Source: Sphingobacterium detergens
GTDB taxonomy: Bacteria > Bacteroidota > Bacteroidia > Sphingobacteriales > Sphingobacteriaceae
Assembly: GCF_003610355.1 (NCBI RefSeq)
Contig: NZ_RAPY01000003.1
Coordinates: 248,001 to 312,000, forward strand
Direction of reading: 5' to 3'
Length of the DNA: 64,000 nt
The notes beneath the pieces are model-generated. The model was given only the letters and a program-made list of their open reading frames with translations. It was not told where the DNA came from and did not search any database. The translations under genes and the position numbers were made by a program. The first letter of the stretch is position 1. Each line of letters opens with the position of its first letter. This document shows positions 52,299-61,866 of this stretch, piece by piece.

Positions 52299-54023
52299 AT
52301 GATAAAAAAAACAGCAATTTTACTTGGTGTACTGACCTTGGCCTTTAGCCTCGCCCAAGCACAGGATATTATCAAAAGTCGCAATTATCCGCAGAATTAT
52401 TTTGTACGGCCAATGGATATCGCTCCCCAGGCATCGGGCTCATTTGGTGAGTTGCGGGCAACACATTTCCATGGTGGCGACGATTATCGCACCCAACAGC
52501 GCATTAATATTCCTGTACACGCGGCGGCGGAAGGCTTTGTATCCCGCGTACGTGTCCAGATCGGTGGCGGCGGGAATTACGTGTATATAGACCATCCGAA
52601 TGGATATACTTCGGTGTATATGCACTTGGAGAGCTTCAATGCTGATCTGGCAAAAATTATAAAAGACGAACAGTACAAACAAAAACGTTTTGATGTTGAT
52701 GTCTTTCTCAAACCAAATCAGGTACCCGTCAAAAAAGGTGAGTTTATTGCCAACTCAGGAAATACAGGTGGTTCAGCGGGACCACACCTGCATTTCGAGA
52801 TCCGCGATACCAAAGCACAACTGCCATTAAATCCCCAATTATTTGGGCTTTTATTTCCGGATGGTGTAAAACCATTGATCAGAGGTATAACGGTTTATGA
52901 CCTTGGCCGTGAAACCTTTGATGAGAACACGCCACGCAGGCATCAGACAATCAGATCCATCGGCGATGGCAATTATAGTTTGGCATCAGGTGCCCCTATT
53001 CCGGTCAATGGCAACTTTGGTCTTGGTATCAATACTGTAGACAGACGTGGTGGTATTTCCTTTACCTATGGTGTTTATTCGATCGAACTATTCCTTGACA
53101 ATAAAAATATCAGCACCGTACTCTTTGAATCCATCCCCTTTGACCAGACCCGTGCGATTCAATCGTATATAGACTACCCTTATCTAAAGAAATCTGGCGT
53201 CCGTGTACAAAAGAGTTTTAAAGACCCTAATAATCCGATCAATATCTACAAACAACTGGACAACCTGGGTATGATCGAATTAAAGGACAATGAGGTTCAT
53301 GATGTAAAATATGTCGTCAAGGATGTGCAGGGCAATAAAAGCGAACTTAATTTTAAGGTACAGAACAATCCTTCTCTAGCGATCAGCCGTAAATCAGCCG
53401 AAGGGCTCAAAATGTTTCATTATGCTGATGAAAACAAATACGAGGCTGAAAACGCTCGCGTTTATATGGGTAAAAACATCCTCTATAACGACCTTTATTT
53501 CAATTATTCCCAAGGCGCTAAACCAGCGAAAGGCTACTCAGCGGCGCATTACATCCACAACTCCTATACACCTGTATTCGGCTATTACAAACTGATGATC
53601 AAACCAGACTATAGCTTACCAGAGAGCTTGTATAGCAAGGCGCTGATCGTCTCCACGGATGGTGGAGCGCAGGGTGGGAAATACGAAAATGGCTGGGTTG
53701 TTGCCAATGTGCGCGAATTTGGCGGCTTTTATGTGGCTGTTGATACCATTGCCCCAACCATCAGTGCACGTAACCTGACCGATGGCAAGAATGTATCCAA
53801 TCAACACTCCATAGATTTTACCATCAGTGATAATCTTTCAGGAATAGATACCTTCGATGCCTATATAGATGGCAAATGGGCCTTGATGAAATATGATCCC
53901 AAAACAAGACACCTGTGGCACGACTTTGAATCCAATCTGAGCAGCGGCACCCACAGTTTCAAATTAGAGGTTAAAGACAATAAAGGAAATTTAAAAACAT
54001 ACGAAGCCTCTTTCAGCAGATAG
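52299..54023 (+). CDS. Exported M23 family metallopeptidase
   Basis: This 574-residue protein has a signal peptide (cut after LAQAQ) and a LytM-type domain: the zinc ligands His58 and Asp62 in HFHGGDDYR, His109 in YMHL, and His163/His165 in GPHLHFEIRD. Thus the catalytic residues are complete and cell-wall endopeptidase activity is likely. The C-terminal 370 residues are beta-rich, with an Ig-like module near the end (DTIAPTISARNLTDGKNV). The gene is downstream of the FAH-family gene in the same operon. Confidence 0.9.
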   Translation: MIKKTAILLGVLTLAFSLAQAQDIIKSRNYPQNYFVRPMDIAPQASGSFGELRATHFHGGDDYRTQQRINIPVHAAAEGFVSRVRVQIGGGGNYVYIDHPNGYTSVYMHLESFNADLAKIIKDEQYKQKRFDVDVFLKPNQVPVKKGEFIANSGNTGGSAGPHLHFEIRDTKAQLPLNPQLFGLLFPDGVKPLIRGITVYDLGRETFDENTPRRHQTIRSIGDGNYSLASGAPIPVNGNFGLGINTVDRRGGISFTYGVYSIELFLDNKNISTVLFESIPFDQTRAIQSYIDYPYLKKSGVRVQKSFKDPNNPINIYKQLDNLGMIELKDNEVHDVKYVVKDVQGNKSELNFKVQNNPSLAISRKSAEGLKMFHYADENKYEAENARVYMGKNILYNDLYFNYSQGAKPAKGYSAAHYIHNSYTPVFGYYKLMIKPDYSLPESLYSKALIVSTDGGAQGGKYENGWVVANVREFGGFYVAVDTIAPTISARNLTDGKNVSNQHSIDFTISDNLSGIDTFDAYIDGKWALMKYDPKTRHLWHDFESNLSSGTHSFKLEVKDNKGNLKTYEASFSR

Positions 54024-54152
54024 TTTATCTGCTGTGCGTGGTACATCCTTCATGTGCTTTTATTCTTGGATCATTTTTAGAAACAAGTCTAATGCACATG
54101 CTGGATTTTCATCGAATAATATTGTATCTTAATAGACTAAATAGAACTACAT

Positions 54153-54620
54153 ATGGCAACACTAGAAATAGGACAACAGGCACCGGATTTCAGTGCAAAA
54201 AATCAAAATGGTGAAACGGTCCATCTTTCAGATTTCAAAGGAAAAAAAGTGATTCTCTACTTTTATCCGAAAGACAATACTCCGGGCTGCACGACCGAAG
54301 CCTGCAATTTTAGAGACAACTATCAATCACTGAAAAAAGATGGCTTTGAAATTATCGGTGTTAGCGTCGACAACGAGGCTTCACATCAAAAGTTTATCAA
54401 CAAACACGAGCTACCTTTTCAACTTCTTGTGGATGAAGACAAAAGCCTTGTAGAGGCCTATGGTGTATGGGTTGAGAAGAACATGTACGGAAAAAAATAT
54501 ATGGGTACAGCACGCACTACCTTTGTGATCGATGAGCAGGGCATCATTCAGCACATCATCAAAAAAGTGGACAACAAGAATGCATCCCAACAGATACGTG
54601 ATTTAGGGATAACTAAATAA
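54153..54620 (+). CDS. bcp: Peroxiredoxin, PrxQ/Bcp type
   Basis: This 155-residue thiol peroxidase has the peroxidatic Cys46 in NTPGCTTEAC and a resolving cysteine five residues later (Cys51), the atypical two-cysteine layout of PrxQ/Bcp. It reduces hydrogen peroxide and organic hydroperoxides in the cytoplasm, with thioredoxin as the usual donor. A single-gene unit in front of glyS. Confidence 0.93.
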   Translation: MATLEIGQQAPDFSAKNQNGETVHLSDFKGKKVILYFYPKDNTPGCTTEACNFRDNYQSLKKDGFEIIGVSVDNEASHQKFINKHELPFQLLVDEDKSLVEAYGVWVEKNMYGKKYMGTARTTFVIDEQGIIQHIIKKVDNKNASQQIRDLGITK

Positions 54621-54651
54621 GTCTCAGGCTTGAATAAAGAATAGGGAGAAA

Positions 54652-54698
54652 ATCTAAATACTCAATACGCAATACTAAAATCTAAATACTAATATCTA
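54652..54698 (+). repeat. CTCAATAC-type tract before glyS
   Basis: AATCTAAATACTCAATACGC followed by AATACTAAAATCTAAATACT lies 12-58 bp before the glyS ATG. It shares TCAATACGCAATACTAA with the leuB copy. A TATATTTG box at 54697-54704 lies at its end, without a -33 partner. Confidence 0.6.
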
Positions 54699-54710
54699 TA
54701 TTTGCCACTT

Positions 54711-56180
54711 ATGAGCAAACAGACAGACGATTTTTTCAAAAGTGTAGTATCACACGCGAAGGAATACGGTTTTGTATTCCAATCGAGCGAAATATATGAC
54801 GGATTAAGTGCCGTTTACGATTACGGTCAATTAGGTTCTGAACTTAAAAACAACCTAAAGACTTATTGGTGGAAATCCATGGTGCAATTGCACGAAAATA
54901 TTGTCGGTATCGACGCGGCAATTTTCATGCATCCAACCACATGGAAAGCATCTGGTCACGTGGATGGGTTCAATGATCCAATGATTGATAATAAAGATTC
55001 CAAAAAGCGTTACCGTGCCGACCAATTGATCGAAGACAAAATTGCACGTTATGAAGCAGACGGAAAGGCGACAGAAGCAGCAGCGCTTTTAGAAGCGTTA
55101 AACACGGCATTGAACGCGGACGATCTGGCTGGTTTAAAATCAATCATTGAAGAGCATAATATCGTTTGTCCGGTTTCAGGCACCAAAAATTGGACTGAAG
55201 TACGTCAATTCAATTTGATGTTTGCCACACAGATGGGCGCCATGGCAGATGGGGCAGATCAGGTTTATCTTCGTCCGGAAACTGCCCAAGGTATTTTTGT
55301 TAACTTCCTGAACGTTCAGAAGACAGGTCGTATGAAAATTCCTTTTGGTATTGCTCAGATCGGAAAAGCTTTCCGTAACGAAGTCATTGCACGCCAGTTT
55401 ATCATGCGTATGCGTGAGTTTGAACAAATGGAAATGCAATTCTTCTGCCGTCCGGGCACTGAACTGGAGTGGTACAACAAATGGAAAGAAACACGTTTAA
55501 AATGGCATTTAGCGCTAGGATTTGATCCGGCTAACTACCGTTACCACGACCACGATAAATTGGCGCATTATGCCAATGCAGCTGTGGATATCGAGTTTAA
55601 CTTCCCATTCGGATTTAAAGAAGTGGAAGGTATCCACTCCCGTACGGATTTTGACTTGAAACAGCATCAGGAATTTTCGAAAAAGAAAATGCAATATTTT
55701 GATCCGGAGATCAATCAAAATTACATTCCTTATGTCATCGAGACTTCCATCGGATTGGATCGTTTGTTCTTAACTGTTCTATGTAATTCATTGGTAACAG
55801 AAGATCTTTCTACAGCAGAAAAACAAGATTCACGTGTTGTATTGAAATTCCCAGCAGCATTGGCACCAGTGAAAGCTGCTATTTTGCCTTTGACTAAGAA
55901 AGACGGTTTACCAGAAAAAGCGCGTGAGATCCTGAATACGTTAAAATTGGATTACAATGTCCAATATGATGAAAAAGATGCAATCGGAAAACGTTACCGT
56001 CGTCAGGATGCAATCGGTACGCCAATCTGTATTACTGTTGACTACGATTCTTTGGAAGATAATACCGTAACAATCCGTCACCGTGATACCATGGAACAAG
56101 AGCGCGTAGCGATCGCTGATCTTGAACGAATCTTAAATGATTTAGCGGGTTGGAATACTTTGCTAAAAAAATTGCTATAA
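54711..56180 (+). CDS. glyS: Glycyl-tRNA synthetase (class II, single-chain)
   Basis: This 489-residue enzyme attaches glycine to tRNA-Gly. It is the alpha2 type with all activities on one chain, sometimes named glyQS. Class II motifs are visible: RPETAQGIFVNFLNV, KAFRNEVIARQFIMRMREF (motif 2 region) and TSIGLDRLFLTVL (motif 3), followed by an anticodon-binding domain. A TTG at 54702 is in frame, but the ATG at 54711 starts MSKQTDDFFKSV, the normal N-terminus. Confidence 0.96.
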   Translation: MSKQTDDFFKSVVSHAKEYGFVFQSSEIYDGLSAVYDYGQLGSELKNNLKTYWWKSMVQLHENIVGIDAAIFMHPTTWKASGHVDGFNDPMIDNKDSKKRYRADQLIEDKIARYEADGKATEAAALLEALNTALNADDLAGLKSIIEEHNIVCPVSGTKNWTEVRQFNLMFATQMGAMADGADQVYLRPETAQGIFVNFLNVQKTGRMKIPFGIAQIGKAFRNEVIARQFIMRMREFEQMEMQFFCRPGTELEWYNKWKETRLKWHLALGFDPANYRYHDHDKLAHYANAAVDIEFNFPFGFKEVEGIHSRTDFDLKQHQEFSKKKMQYFDPEINQNYIPYVIETSIGLDRLFLTVLCNSLVTEDLSTAEKQDSRVVLKFPAALAPVKAAILPLTKKDGLPEKAREILNTLKLDYNVQYDEKDAIGKRYRRQDAIGTPICITVDYDSLEDNTVTIRHRDTMEQERVAIADLERILNDLAGWNTLLKKLL

Positions 56181-56249
56181 TATAAAAGCAAAAACACCCC
56201 TGCTGCGAATAGCCTATCAAAAAGACGCTAAGGGGATACGAATAAAATT

Positions 56250-56292
56250 AAATAAAATAGGGTTGTCCGAACTGGATAACCCTATTTTATTT
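56250..56292. terminator. Bidirectional terminator between convergent glyS and lipoprotein genes
   Basis: A 19-bp stem (56250-56268 with 56274-56292) has one G-T pair and a 5-nt loop. A and T runs at its two ends allow termination in both directions. Confidence 0.85.
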
Positions 56293-56326
56293 AATTCAAA
56301 TTGGCGCGTTGGATTGACTTTTTTAA

Positions 56327-57769
56327 TCAGTATTCTATGACTACATTATCGCGCCATTTTTCATTTTTCATCACCTGAAAACCTTGACTTCCATTTGCTC
56401 CATCGAGCAGTTTTCCCTTAAATAGAAGCTGTACATTATTTCGAATTTCACTGCCCAGATCAAATGTGCGCATCAGTTCCCCCTTTCTGAAAATGTGCAA
56501 CTCGTATTTGACTATCTTATTTTCTGGGAGATCACCCATAAACTGATTAAAAACAAAACTTTTCGAGCTGCTGCTGAAATTGGGAATAATACGTAAGATA
56601 GTCTTGTCCACTTGTTCATCGGCCCCCGTTGCAAAAGGATAATATTGGAAGGCTTTATGCAGCTGTTTGATCTGAATGCTGTCGACAAGATCCAGCCCCT
56701 CGACATCCGTACATTCAAATTTAACTTCGCTATAGATACGGCTCATCGTCAACACTCTTTCCGTGGATTCTTTCACATCAAAAGTATCGCGTACCGCAAA
56801 TATCGCCGCAGACTGCTCACTGAAGGCATTAGATACTGATAGACTCCTAAGATCCGTCACCGATGCTGGAATCAATAAGGGCAGAGCCGAATTTTTGGAT
56901 AGTAGGCTCAGGTAGTAGGTTCCCATCGGCAAAGCGATATTAAACTTTTCTTTTGCATTGAGTGTACCCGCCTTCACCAGCAGCTTGCTATTGGCATCGA
57001 AGATATGGTAATACAATTTATCGGGCAGAACCGATTGATCTGTCGTCCCCATAATCTTGACATTGTCCATTTTAAACGTTCCTGTACTCTCGTTGTAGTT
57101 ACTTCCGCCTTCCCTATTGCCCGAGAATAAGGCGATTTTTAACCAACACGCCTGAGCTGCGACCAGATTAATCGACCGAAGCGACTGTTCCACGGCAAAT
57201 TTGGCGGAGGTAGTGAGATTTGGCGGATAATGTAGCGTATCCGTGAGGTTTTTGAATGTCGCCCCTTGATCTATTGAATAACTCAACAGTAAAGCACGAG
57301 GTCCAGTTCCGGAGCTATTGGCATCAAAAGAAAGACTTGCTAACGTAGCGATACCCGAACCAGGTATCTTGATCAGAACCTCTTTGGCCCCTTTGAAACT
57401 AATACCTTTTCCGGACGTTGGCCAACCGCCCACATAGCTATAGTCGGTCTTACCATTGTTGTAGTCAATGATAGCCGCATCCTCAAGCGCCAGGGTCGGG
57501 TCCGCGTTACCATTATCAAAATTCCAATGGTAGAGGAGTTGATTTTCGGTGGTACTTCCGGTGGTCGAAGCACTTTTAAACCTGGACGATTGTGCTCTCA
57601 AGGGTGTGACAATCGTTTCAAAATCCTTGATTTTGAAGGTTACTGCATGTGTTTTTTCATTGCTTTCATCAGGAAGTTTTGCATTTTTCTTACAGGATGG
57701 TGTTACGGCTAAAATCACGATGAATAGGCACGAAAAAATTCCCCAAGTAGACTGGGTTTTCGTTTTCAT
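56327..57769 (-). CDS. Surface lipoprotein, possibly fimbrial (Mfa2/FimB-like)
   Basis: This 480-residue protein has a lipoprotein signal (lipobox AVTPSC, Cys26). Residues about 80-250 look like a jelly-roll adhesive domain (YHWNFDNGNADPTLALEDA, ALLLSYSIDQGATFKNL). The region from about 255 (YYHIFDANSKLLVKAGTLNA, ALPMGTYYLSLLSKNS) resembles FimB/Mfa2-type fimbrial anchors of Bacteroidota. No other fimbrial genes are adjacent, so this is a weak assignment, and a host- or glycan-binding surface protein is also possible. A 14-bp inverted repeat lies upstream. Confidence 0.55.
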   Translation of the reverse strand: MKTKTQSTWGIFSCLFIVILAVTPSCKKNAKLPDESNEKTHAVTFKIKDFETIVTPLRAQSSRFKSASTTGSTTENQLLYHWNFDNGNADPTLALEDAAIIDYNNGKTDYSYVGGWPTSGKGISFKGAKEVLIKIPGSGIATLASLSFDANSSGTGPRALLLSYSIDQGATFKNLTDTLHYPPNLTTSAKFAVEQSLRSINLVAAQACWLKIALFSGNREGGSNYNESTGTFKMDNVKIMGTTDQSVLPDKLYYHIFDANSKLLVKAGTLNAKEKFNIALPMGTYYLSLLSKNSALPLLIPASVTDLRSLSVSNAFSEQSAAIFAVRDTFDVKESTERVLTMSRIYSEVKFECTDVEGLDLVDSIQIKQLHKAFQYYPFATGADEQVDKTILRIIPNFSSSSKSFVFNQFMGDLPENKIVKYELHIFRKGELMRTFDLGSEIRNNVQLLFKGKLLDGANGSQGFQVMKNEKWRDNVVIEY

Positions 57770-57779
57770 AATTATGAAT

Positions 57780-57825
57780 GATTTATAAGTTAACTAACCG
57801 GCAGATTAAAATTAACTTATAAATC
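57780..57825. other. 14-bp perfect inverted repeat between the lipoprotein and M64 genes
   Basis: GATTTATAAGTTAA (57780-57793) and TTAACTTATAAATC (57812-57825) are exact reverse complements separated by 18 bp. The position after the M64 stop and before the lipoprotein start fits either an operator or a weak terminator. Confidence 0.5.
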
Positions 57826-57845
57826 ACTAGGCATCAATAGTGTAA

Positions 57846-59564
57846 CTAAAAAATTACCTCCGTGCGATCACTTTTACAGGTTGTTTCTTTGTCTACTTTT
57901 TGGACGTAAACTTTTCGGCCAGTAGCAGTACGTTCCAAGACGAGTATATTATTTGCACCCGTCGGACGTACATATTCTCCATTGAATTCGTCCCATTCAT
58001 AGATTGGTTTACCAGCGGCATCTGACCAGATGTAATTGTAACGTGCATCCGCTTTATCTTGTATGATCAACTGTACCTTATTTTTCTTTTTGTTAATCTT
58101 GACACGGATATCTTTGGGTTTCTCCACTTTGGGCAGTGTTTTCAATAAGACTTCCGATTGCACTGAATACTTGTCTTTCCAATGTGCAACGACATGATAT
58201 TTTTTGGAGGCGGAGACCTTTTGGATCACCACATTGTTTCCTGCTCCGACAGGTACAGCAGTTAGGGTCTCAAACCAACGGTAGACAAGTCCAGCGATAG
58301 GCTTTTTAACCGTAATCACCTGATCTCCACCAAAACAGGTTTCGAGTGTATCTCCCCAGGTATTGATAGGTTTCGCAAGCTCATAGGATTTAAGCTGGTT
58401 AAATTTCCATACAATGGAATCCCTATGGTTTACATACTTCGGATCGCGGAGCAGATCTGTTGTATCTTGAATAATCACTTTCAATTCGTTCGCACCAATG
58501 CGCAGCATTCCCGGATCCAAATAGATCGAATCGATATCATGGGCGATAGCTTCATTATTTAAGGACCATACCAGCTTAAATGTATTCGGCGACGGTTTTG
58601 CTAGCTTTAATGTAAATTTCTGAACGCTATCTAAGGTCAATACATTATTCAATACCGGTTTTACCGCAATAAAAGGGCTAGATTTTTGCTTGATTGAAGC
58701 CACAAATTGCTCTTGGCAGACGGGGCAAAAAGGAGCAACAAGATATTGCATTTTACAATACTCATGTGGCCGGAACCAATTCGAAGGAGATCCCTTTCCG
58801 CCATAAGAATAGATCCCTACGCCATCTTTTCCAATCCAATGTTTCCAGGGAACAGTATTTGCATCAGCCGTTTGAGAGCGGTTGACAGATTCAATAGCAT
58901 ATTGATTTCCTGCCCAATATTCATCCGCCAGCTGAGCAAAGGAATGCCCGATCTCATGGACAGCGATGTCATTGCTTTTAAAGTTGACCGTCGAGGTGGC
59001 CCACTTTCCACCTGATCCACCATAAAATGGAGAATTGACCAATACCACCACTTGTGTATAGTTGGGGATATGTGTTTTTAACACTTCTTCAATACGCTCA
59101 TTTTTTTGAGGCACTACAAGGCGGTGTAGTCCACCATTGTCAAAGCTGCTTCCAAAAATAGTATTGGGATGCGTGACTGGCACAGCATGATCTCTAGTGA
59201 ATTTATTGTAACGGCTTGGATATTTGCTGAGATCGGTGTCACCGTGTACACAATCGCTTGCTTTGCAATCATGCGTAGCACCGGATTCTTCAGATATCGT
59301 CCGAATCGCAAATACATTAAAGAAACTGCTGTATTGTTTAAAAGGTTCTATTGAAAAAAAATAATTTGTGAACTGCTTGGAATCTTCTGCGTAATCATCT
59401 AGTTGATCTTTTGTATAACCATCGCCCAAAATGACCAGGTTCACTATATTGTTGGCTGTCCCTTGGTATTGCAAGGTGTCAATCTTAAAATTTTGAGATT
59501 GCGCTGTTGCAGGCATCAGATAGCCCAATAACGCAAACAGGACAAAAATTAAATTTTTATTCAT
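57846..59564 (-). CDS. Exported M64 family (IgA peptidase-like) metallopeptidase
   Basis: This 572-residue protein has a signal peptide (cut after PATAQ) and the zinc site HEIGHSFAQLADEY at 203-216 (His203, Glu204, His207, with Asp214 or Glu215 nearby), the pattern of peptidase family M64. The Cys-rich segment CKASDCVHGDTD and the EYCKMQYLVAPFCPVC region are also typical. The C-terminal half is beta-rich. The founding M64 enzyme cleaves IgA, but in a probably free-living bacterium the substrate is open. A -7-type TAAATTTG box lies at 59587-59594 (minus strand). Confidence 0.88.
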   Translation of the reverse strand: MNKNLIFVLFALLGYLMPATAQSQNFKIDTLQYQGTANNIVNLVILGDGYTKDQLDDYAEDSKQFTNYFFSIEPFKQYSSFFNVFAIRTISEESGATHDCKASDCVHGDTDLSKYPSRYNKFTRDHAVPVTHPNTIFGSSFDNGGLHRLVVPQKNERIEEVLKTHIPNYTQVVVLVNSPFYGGSGGKWATSTVNFKSNDIAVHEIGHSFAQLADEYWAGNQYAIESVNRSQTADANTVPWKHWIGKDGVGIYSYGGKGSPSNWFRPHEYCKMQYLVAPFCPVCQEQFVASIKQKSSPFIAVKPVLNNVLTLDSVQKFTLKLAKPSPNTFKLVWSLNNEAIAHDIDSIYLDPGMLRIGANELKVIIQDTTDLLRDPKYVNHRDSIVWKFNQLKSYELAKPINTWGDTLETCFGGDQVITVKKPIAGLVYRWFETLTAVPVGAGNNVVIQKVSASKKYHVVAHWKDKYSVQSEVLLKTLPKVEKPKDIRVKINKKKNKVQLIIQDKADARYNYIWSDAAGKPIYEWDEFNGEYVRPTGANNILVLERTATGRKVYVQKVDKETTCKSDRTEVIF

Positions 59565-59586
59565 CGGAGTAACAATCGTTAGACTC

Positions 59587-59594
59587 CAAATTTA
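59587..59594 (-). promoter_or_regulatory. Possible -7 box of the M64 peptidase gene
   Basis: Minus-strand TAAATTTG matches TAnnTTTG exactly and lies 23 bp before the start codon. No TTTG is seen at -33, so this is a partial match. Confidence 0.3.
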
Positions 59595-59722
59595 AGGTTT
59601 TCGCATCCCTAATCGTTACATTTTATTGCCGAGTGCTTCTCCGATATTGTCCACTGACGGGATCTGTAAGTTCATACTACGCACCTCTTTTCGAATAATA
59701 TTTTCGGTGTACCAACGATGGC

Positions 59723-60583
59723 TTAATCCCGCATCCGATGTTCCTGCACATATTCACTTGGGGAATGCTTTGTGATCTTCTTAAATACCCTATTAAAATT
59801 GACCACATTGTTAAACCCTGTTTTAAATGCAATATTGGAAACGCTTTCTGAGGACTCGTCAATCAACATCTTGCAGGCCCGTTCAATTCTGATTTCATTC
59901 AGGAAGGTCACATAAGTCTTGCGGGTGTGCTTTTTAAAATACTTACAAAATGCGTGCGGAGTCATGTGAGCTACTGCTGCTATATCTTCAAGCGAGATTT
60001 TATCACCAAAATGCTGAAAGGTATATTGAAATATTTCGTTGATACGCAAGCCTTCCGCGTCCGAAAATTTCTTCTGGGGAATTCCCGTATATAGGGAGGT
60101 CCATTGATCGACCTTTTTACTCAAAAAATTGATCAGTTTTACAAAGGATAATAAGCGATCTATTCCGGCGCTTGTATTGATCTGTACAAATTTATCTTTG
60201 AGGGCAATAGCATGTTCGGCATCCAGTTTCTTACTGACATTGATGTGTTCCAAAAAATATTTGACATCGTCAAATTCAGGGAAATCCAGAAAAGATTTAA
60301 AATGCTCGTAGTCGAAGAAAATATGAATCGCATGAATGCCGTCCTTGATGTCCTCTCCTGTTTTAAACATATGTGGTTCATCTGCATCAACGATATAGAT
60401 TTCATCCTCTTCAAAACTATGGGTAAAGTTGCCAATCATAAAGGTCCCCCGTCCTTTTAAGATATAGGTCAATTGGATCTCTTTATGCCGATGGTAATTA
60501 CTATAGAAGGAGGGCAAGATATCCTCTTGCACGCAAATAGATCCTTGATAAACCACCGGAACCGTAAATTGAACAACTTTCAT
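59723..60583 (-). CDS. AraC family transcriptional regulator (cupin + HTH)
   Basis: This 286-residue protein has an N-terminal cupin segment (SNYHRHKEIQLTYILKGRG) and a C-terminal AraC DNA-binding domain (about 175-280: SLEDIAAVAHMTPHAFCKYF, VSNIAFKTGFNNVVNFNRVF). It lies next to the GH95 and TlpA-like genes. Similar regulators control sugar loci in Bacteroidota, so the fucosidase locus is a plausible target. It is 65 bp downstream of the TlpA-like gene and could be read with it, or from its own -7 box. Confidence 0.9.
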   Translation of the reverse strand: MKVVQFTVPVVYQGSICVQEDILPSFYSNYHRHKEIQLTYILKGRGTFMIGNFTHSFEEDEIYIVDADEPHMFKTGEDIKDGIHAIHIFFDYEHFKSFLDFPEFDDVKYFLEHINVSKKLDAEHAIALKDKFVQINTSAGIDRLLSFVKLINFLSKKVDQWTSLYTGIPQKKFSDAEGLRINEIFQYTFQHFGDKISLEDIAAVAHMTPHAFCKYFKKHTRKTYVTFLNEIRIERACKMLIDESSESVSNIAFKTGFNNVVNFNRVFKKITKHSPSEYVQEHRMRD

Positions 60584-60618
60584 CGTCTATTGAAATAACA
60601 AATATTAAACCGTTAATT

Positions 60619-60626
60619 CAAATATA
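60619..60626 (-). promoter_or_regulatory. Possible -7 box of the second AraC gene
   Basis: Minus-strand TATATTTG matches TAnnTTTG and lies 36 bp before the start codon. No -33 TTTG at the right distance. Confidence 0.3.
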
Positions 60627-60648
60627 CCATTATTTAAGACAATAATCG

Positions 60649-61866
60649 TTAATTTTTAACCAAAAACTCCTTAACCTTACCAATGAACTTCGGTAAAGTC
60701 GGATCTTCACCAGTGAGTGACAAGATTTTGAAGGTCTGTGGATTGATCCATAAATAACTTGGCGAACGGTCTATACCAAAGTCATTTTCCATTGTTGCCC
60801 GATCATTTGTATTCAAATAATAGCTATGAGGCCCCAGAGCGAGGGACTTGCTGGTTTTAATCCAGGCATCTTGGTCAGCATCTAAAGAAAAGTAAATAAC
60901 CCGCACTCCCATTGCCTTTAACTGCGCCTCTTTTTTGCGTAGTTCAGTAACATCAGAAACACTGTATTTACTGGCGGCTTTCCAGAACGCCGCGATCAAC
61001 ATTTTGGCATTTGAAAATTCACCGATTTTTAGCGAGTCCCGTTGGACATTCATTGGCGTGATGGGTGGAAAGACAGGCATATTTTCATAAAAATCTTTCA
61101 CCCGGTCTACTTTCTCACGCGCAAATTTATAATAAGGATGTTTTTGCAGGGTTGCATCGAACCGCTGTAGTGCGGTATCAAATTTTTTGAAGTTATCCGC
61201 ATCGATGGAGACATATTTGAAAAAATAAGGGAGAACTAAAGACGATTGATGTGTGCTATCAAGAATAAAATCAGCATATAAATTGCGAAGATTATAAGGT
61301 TTACCAGCCGACAATCGTTGTATTTCGTCAATAGTTTTCTCGTAAGATCCATCGTTGCGTAGGGCCATCGCTGAGAGCTGCCCATTTAATCCACCGATTC
61401 TGGCGATCTTATTTTCTTCCTTCAATTTTTCCTCTTTTTCTCGCTGTTGATATCGTTCCGTAAACTGAACAAAATCCGTTGCATTACTGGAGGTTGTAGT
61501 CAGGGTAAAGCCACCTTTATTTTCTTTCAGTTCATAGTCACTTCCCCCTTCCAAAAACAGGATGTAAGGCTCTCCGCCACTAATCTGAATTGCATAAAAA
61601 CCAGCCATTGCCAATTCACCTTCCAAGACAAATTGCCCGTTCGTTACACTTGTTTTTGTAAACTGTTGCATTTTGTTTTCCGGATCGATGAGGGTCACTG
61701 AGCTCCCCTCCTTAGCACTTGTCTGCCCGGTAATTTTATAAGCGAACGTTTTCAAAAGCTCTTCTTTTTTAGCTTTGTCTGTTTTCTGGGAACAAGCAGT
61801 TGTTCCCAGAAAAATAAATAGAAAGCAAAAATAGCTAAAGGACTTTATAGTCCTTATAGGTTCCAT
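60649..61866 (-). CDS. Thioredoxin-fold lipoprotein (DUF4369/TlpA-like) lacking CxxC
   Basis: This 405-residue protein has a lipoprotein signal (Cys25 in LGTTACSQ), an N-terminal DUF4369-like beta domain (about 42-125) and a C-terminal thioredoxin fold with a conserved cis-proline region (RSPSYLW). The position where the redox CxxC normally stands (FWxxWCxPC) reads FWKAASKYS (294-302), so disulfide chemistry is not expected. The start codon lies within the last 32 bp of the GH95 gene, so the two genes are coupled. An ATG at 61884 would add six residues. Confidence 0.8.
   Translation of the reverse strand: MEPIRTIKSFSYFCFLFIFLGTTACSQKTDKAKKEELLKTFAYKITGQTSAKEGSSVTLIDPENKMQQFTKTSVTNGQFVLEGELAMAGFYAIQISGGEPYILFLEGGSDYELKENKGGFTLTTTSSNATDFVQFTERYQQREKEEKLKEENKIARIGGLNGQLSAMALRNDGSYEKTIDEIQRLSAGKPYNLRNLYADFILDSTHQSSLVLPYFFKYVSIDADNFKKFDTALQRFDATLQKHPYYKFAREKVDRVKDFYENMPVFPPITPMNVQRDSLKIGEFSNAKMLIAAFWKAASKYSVSDVTELRKKEAQLKAMGVRVIYFSLDADQDAWIKTSKSLALGPHSYYLNTNDRATMENDFGIDRSPSYLWINPQTFKILSLTGEDPTLPKFIGKVKEFLVKN

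Noticed and set aside
54697..54704. Leaderless promoter for glyS at TATATTTG
   Set aside because: The -7 box is exact, but no -33 TTTG or TTG is at the right distance and the start would fall on the ATG.
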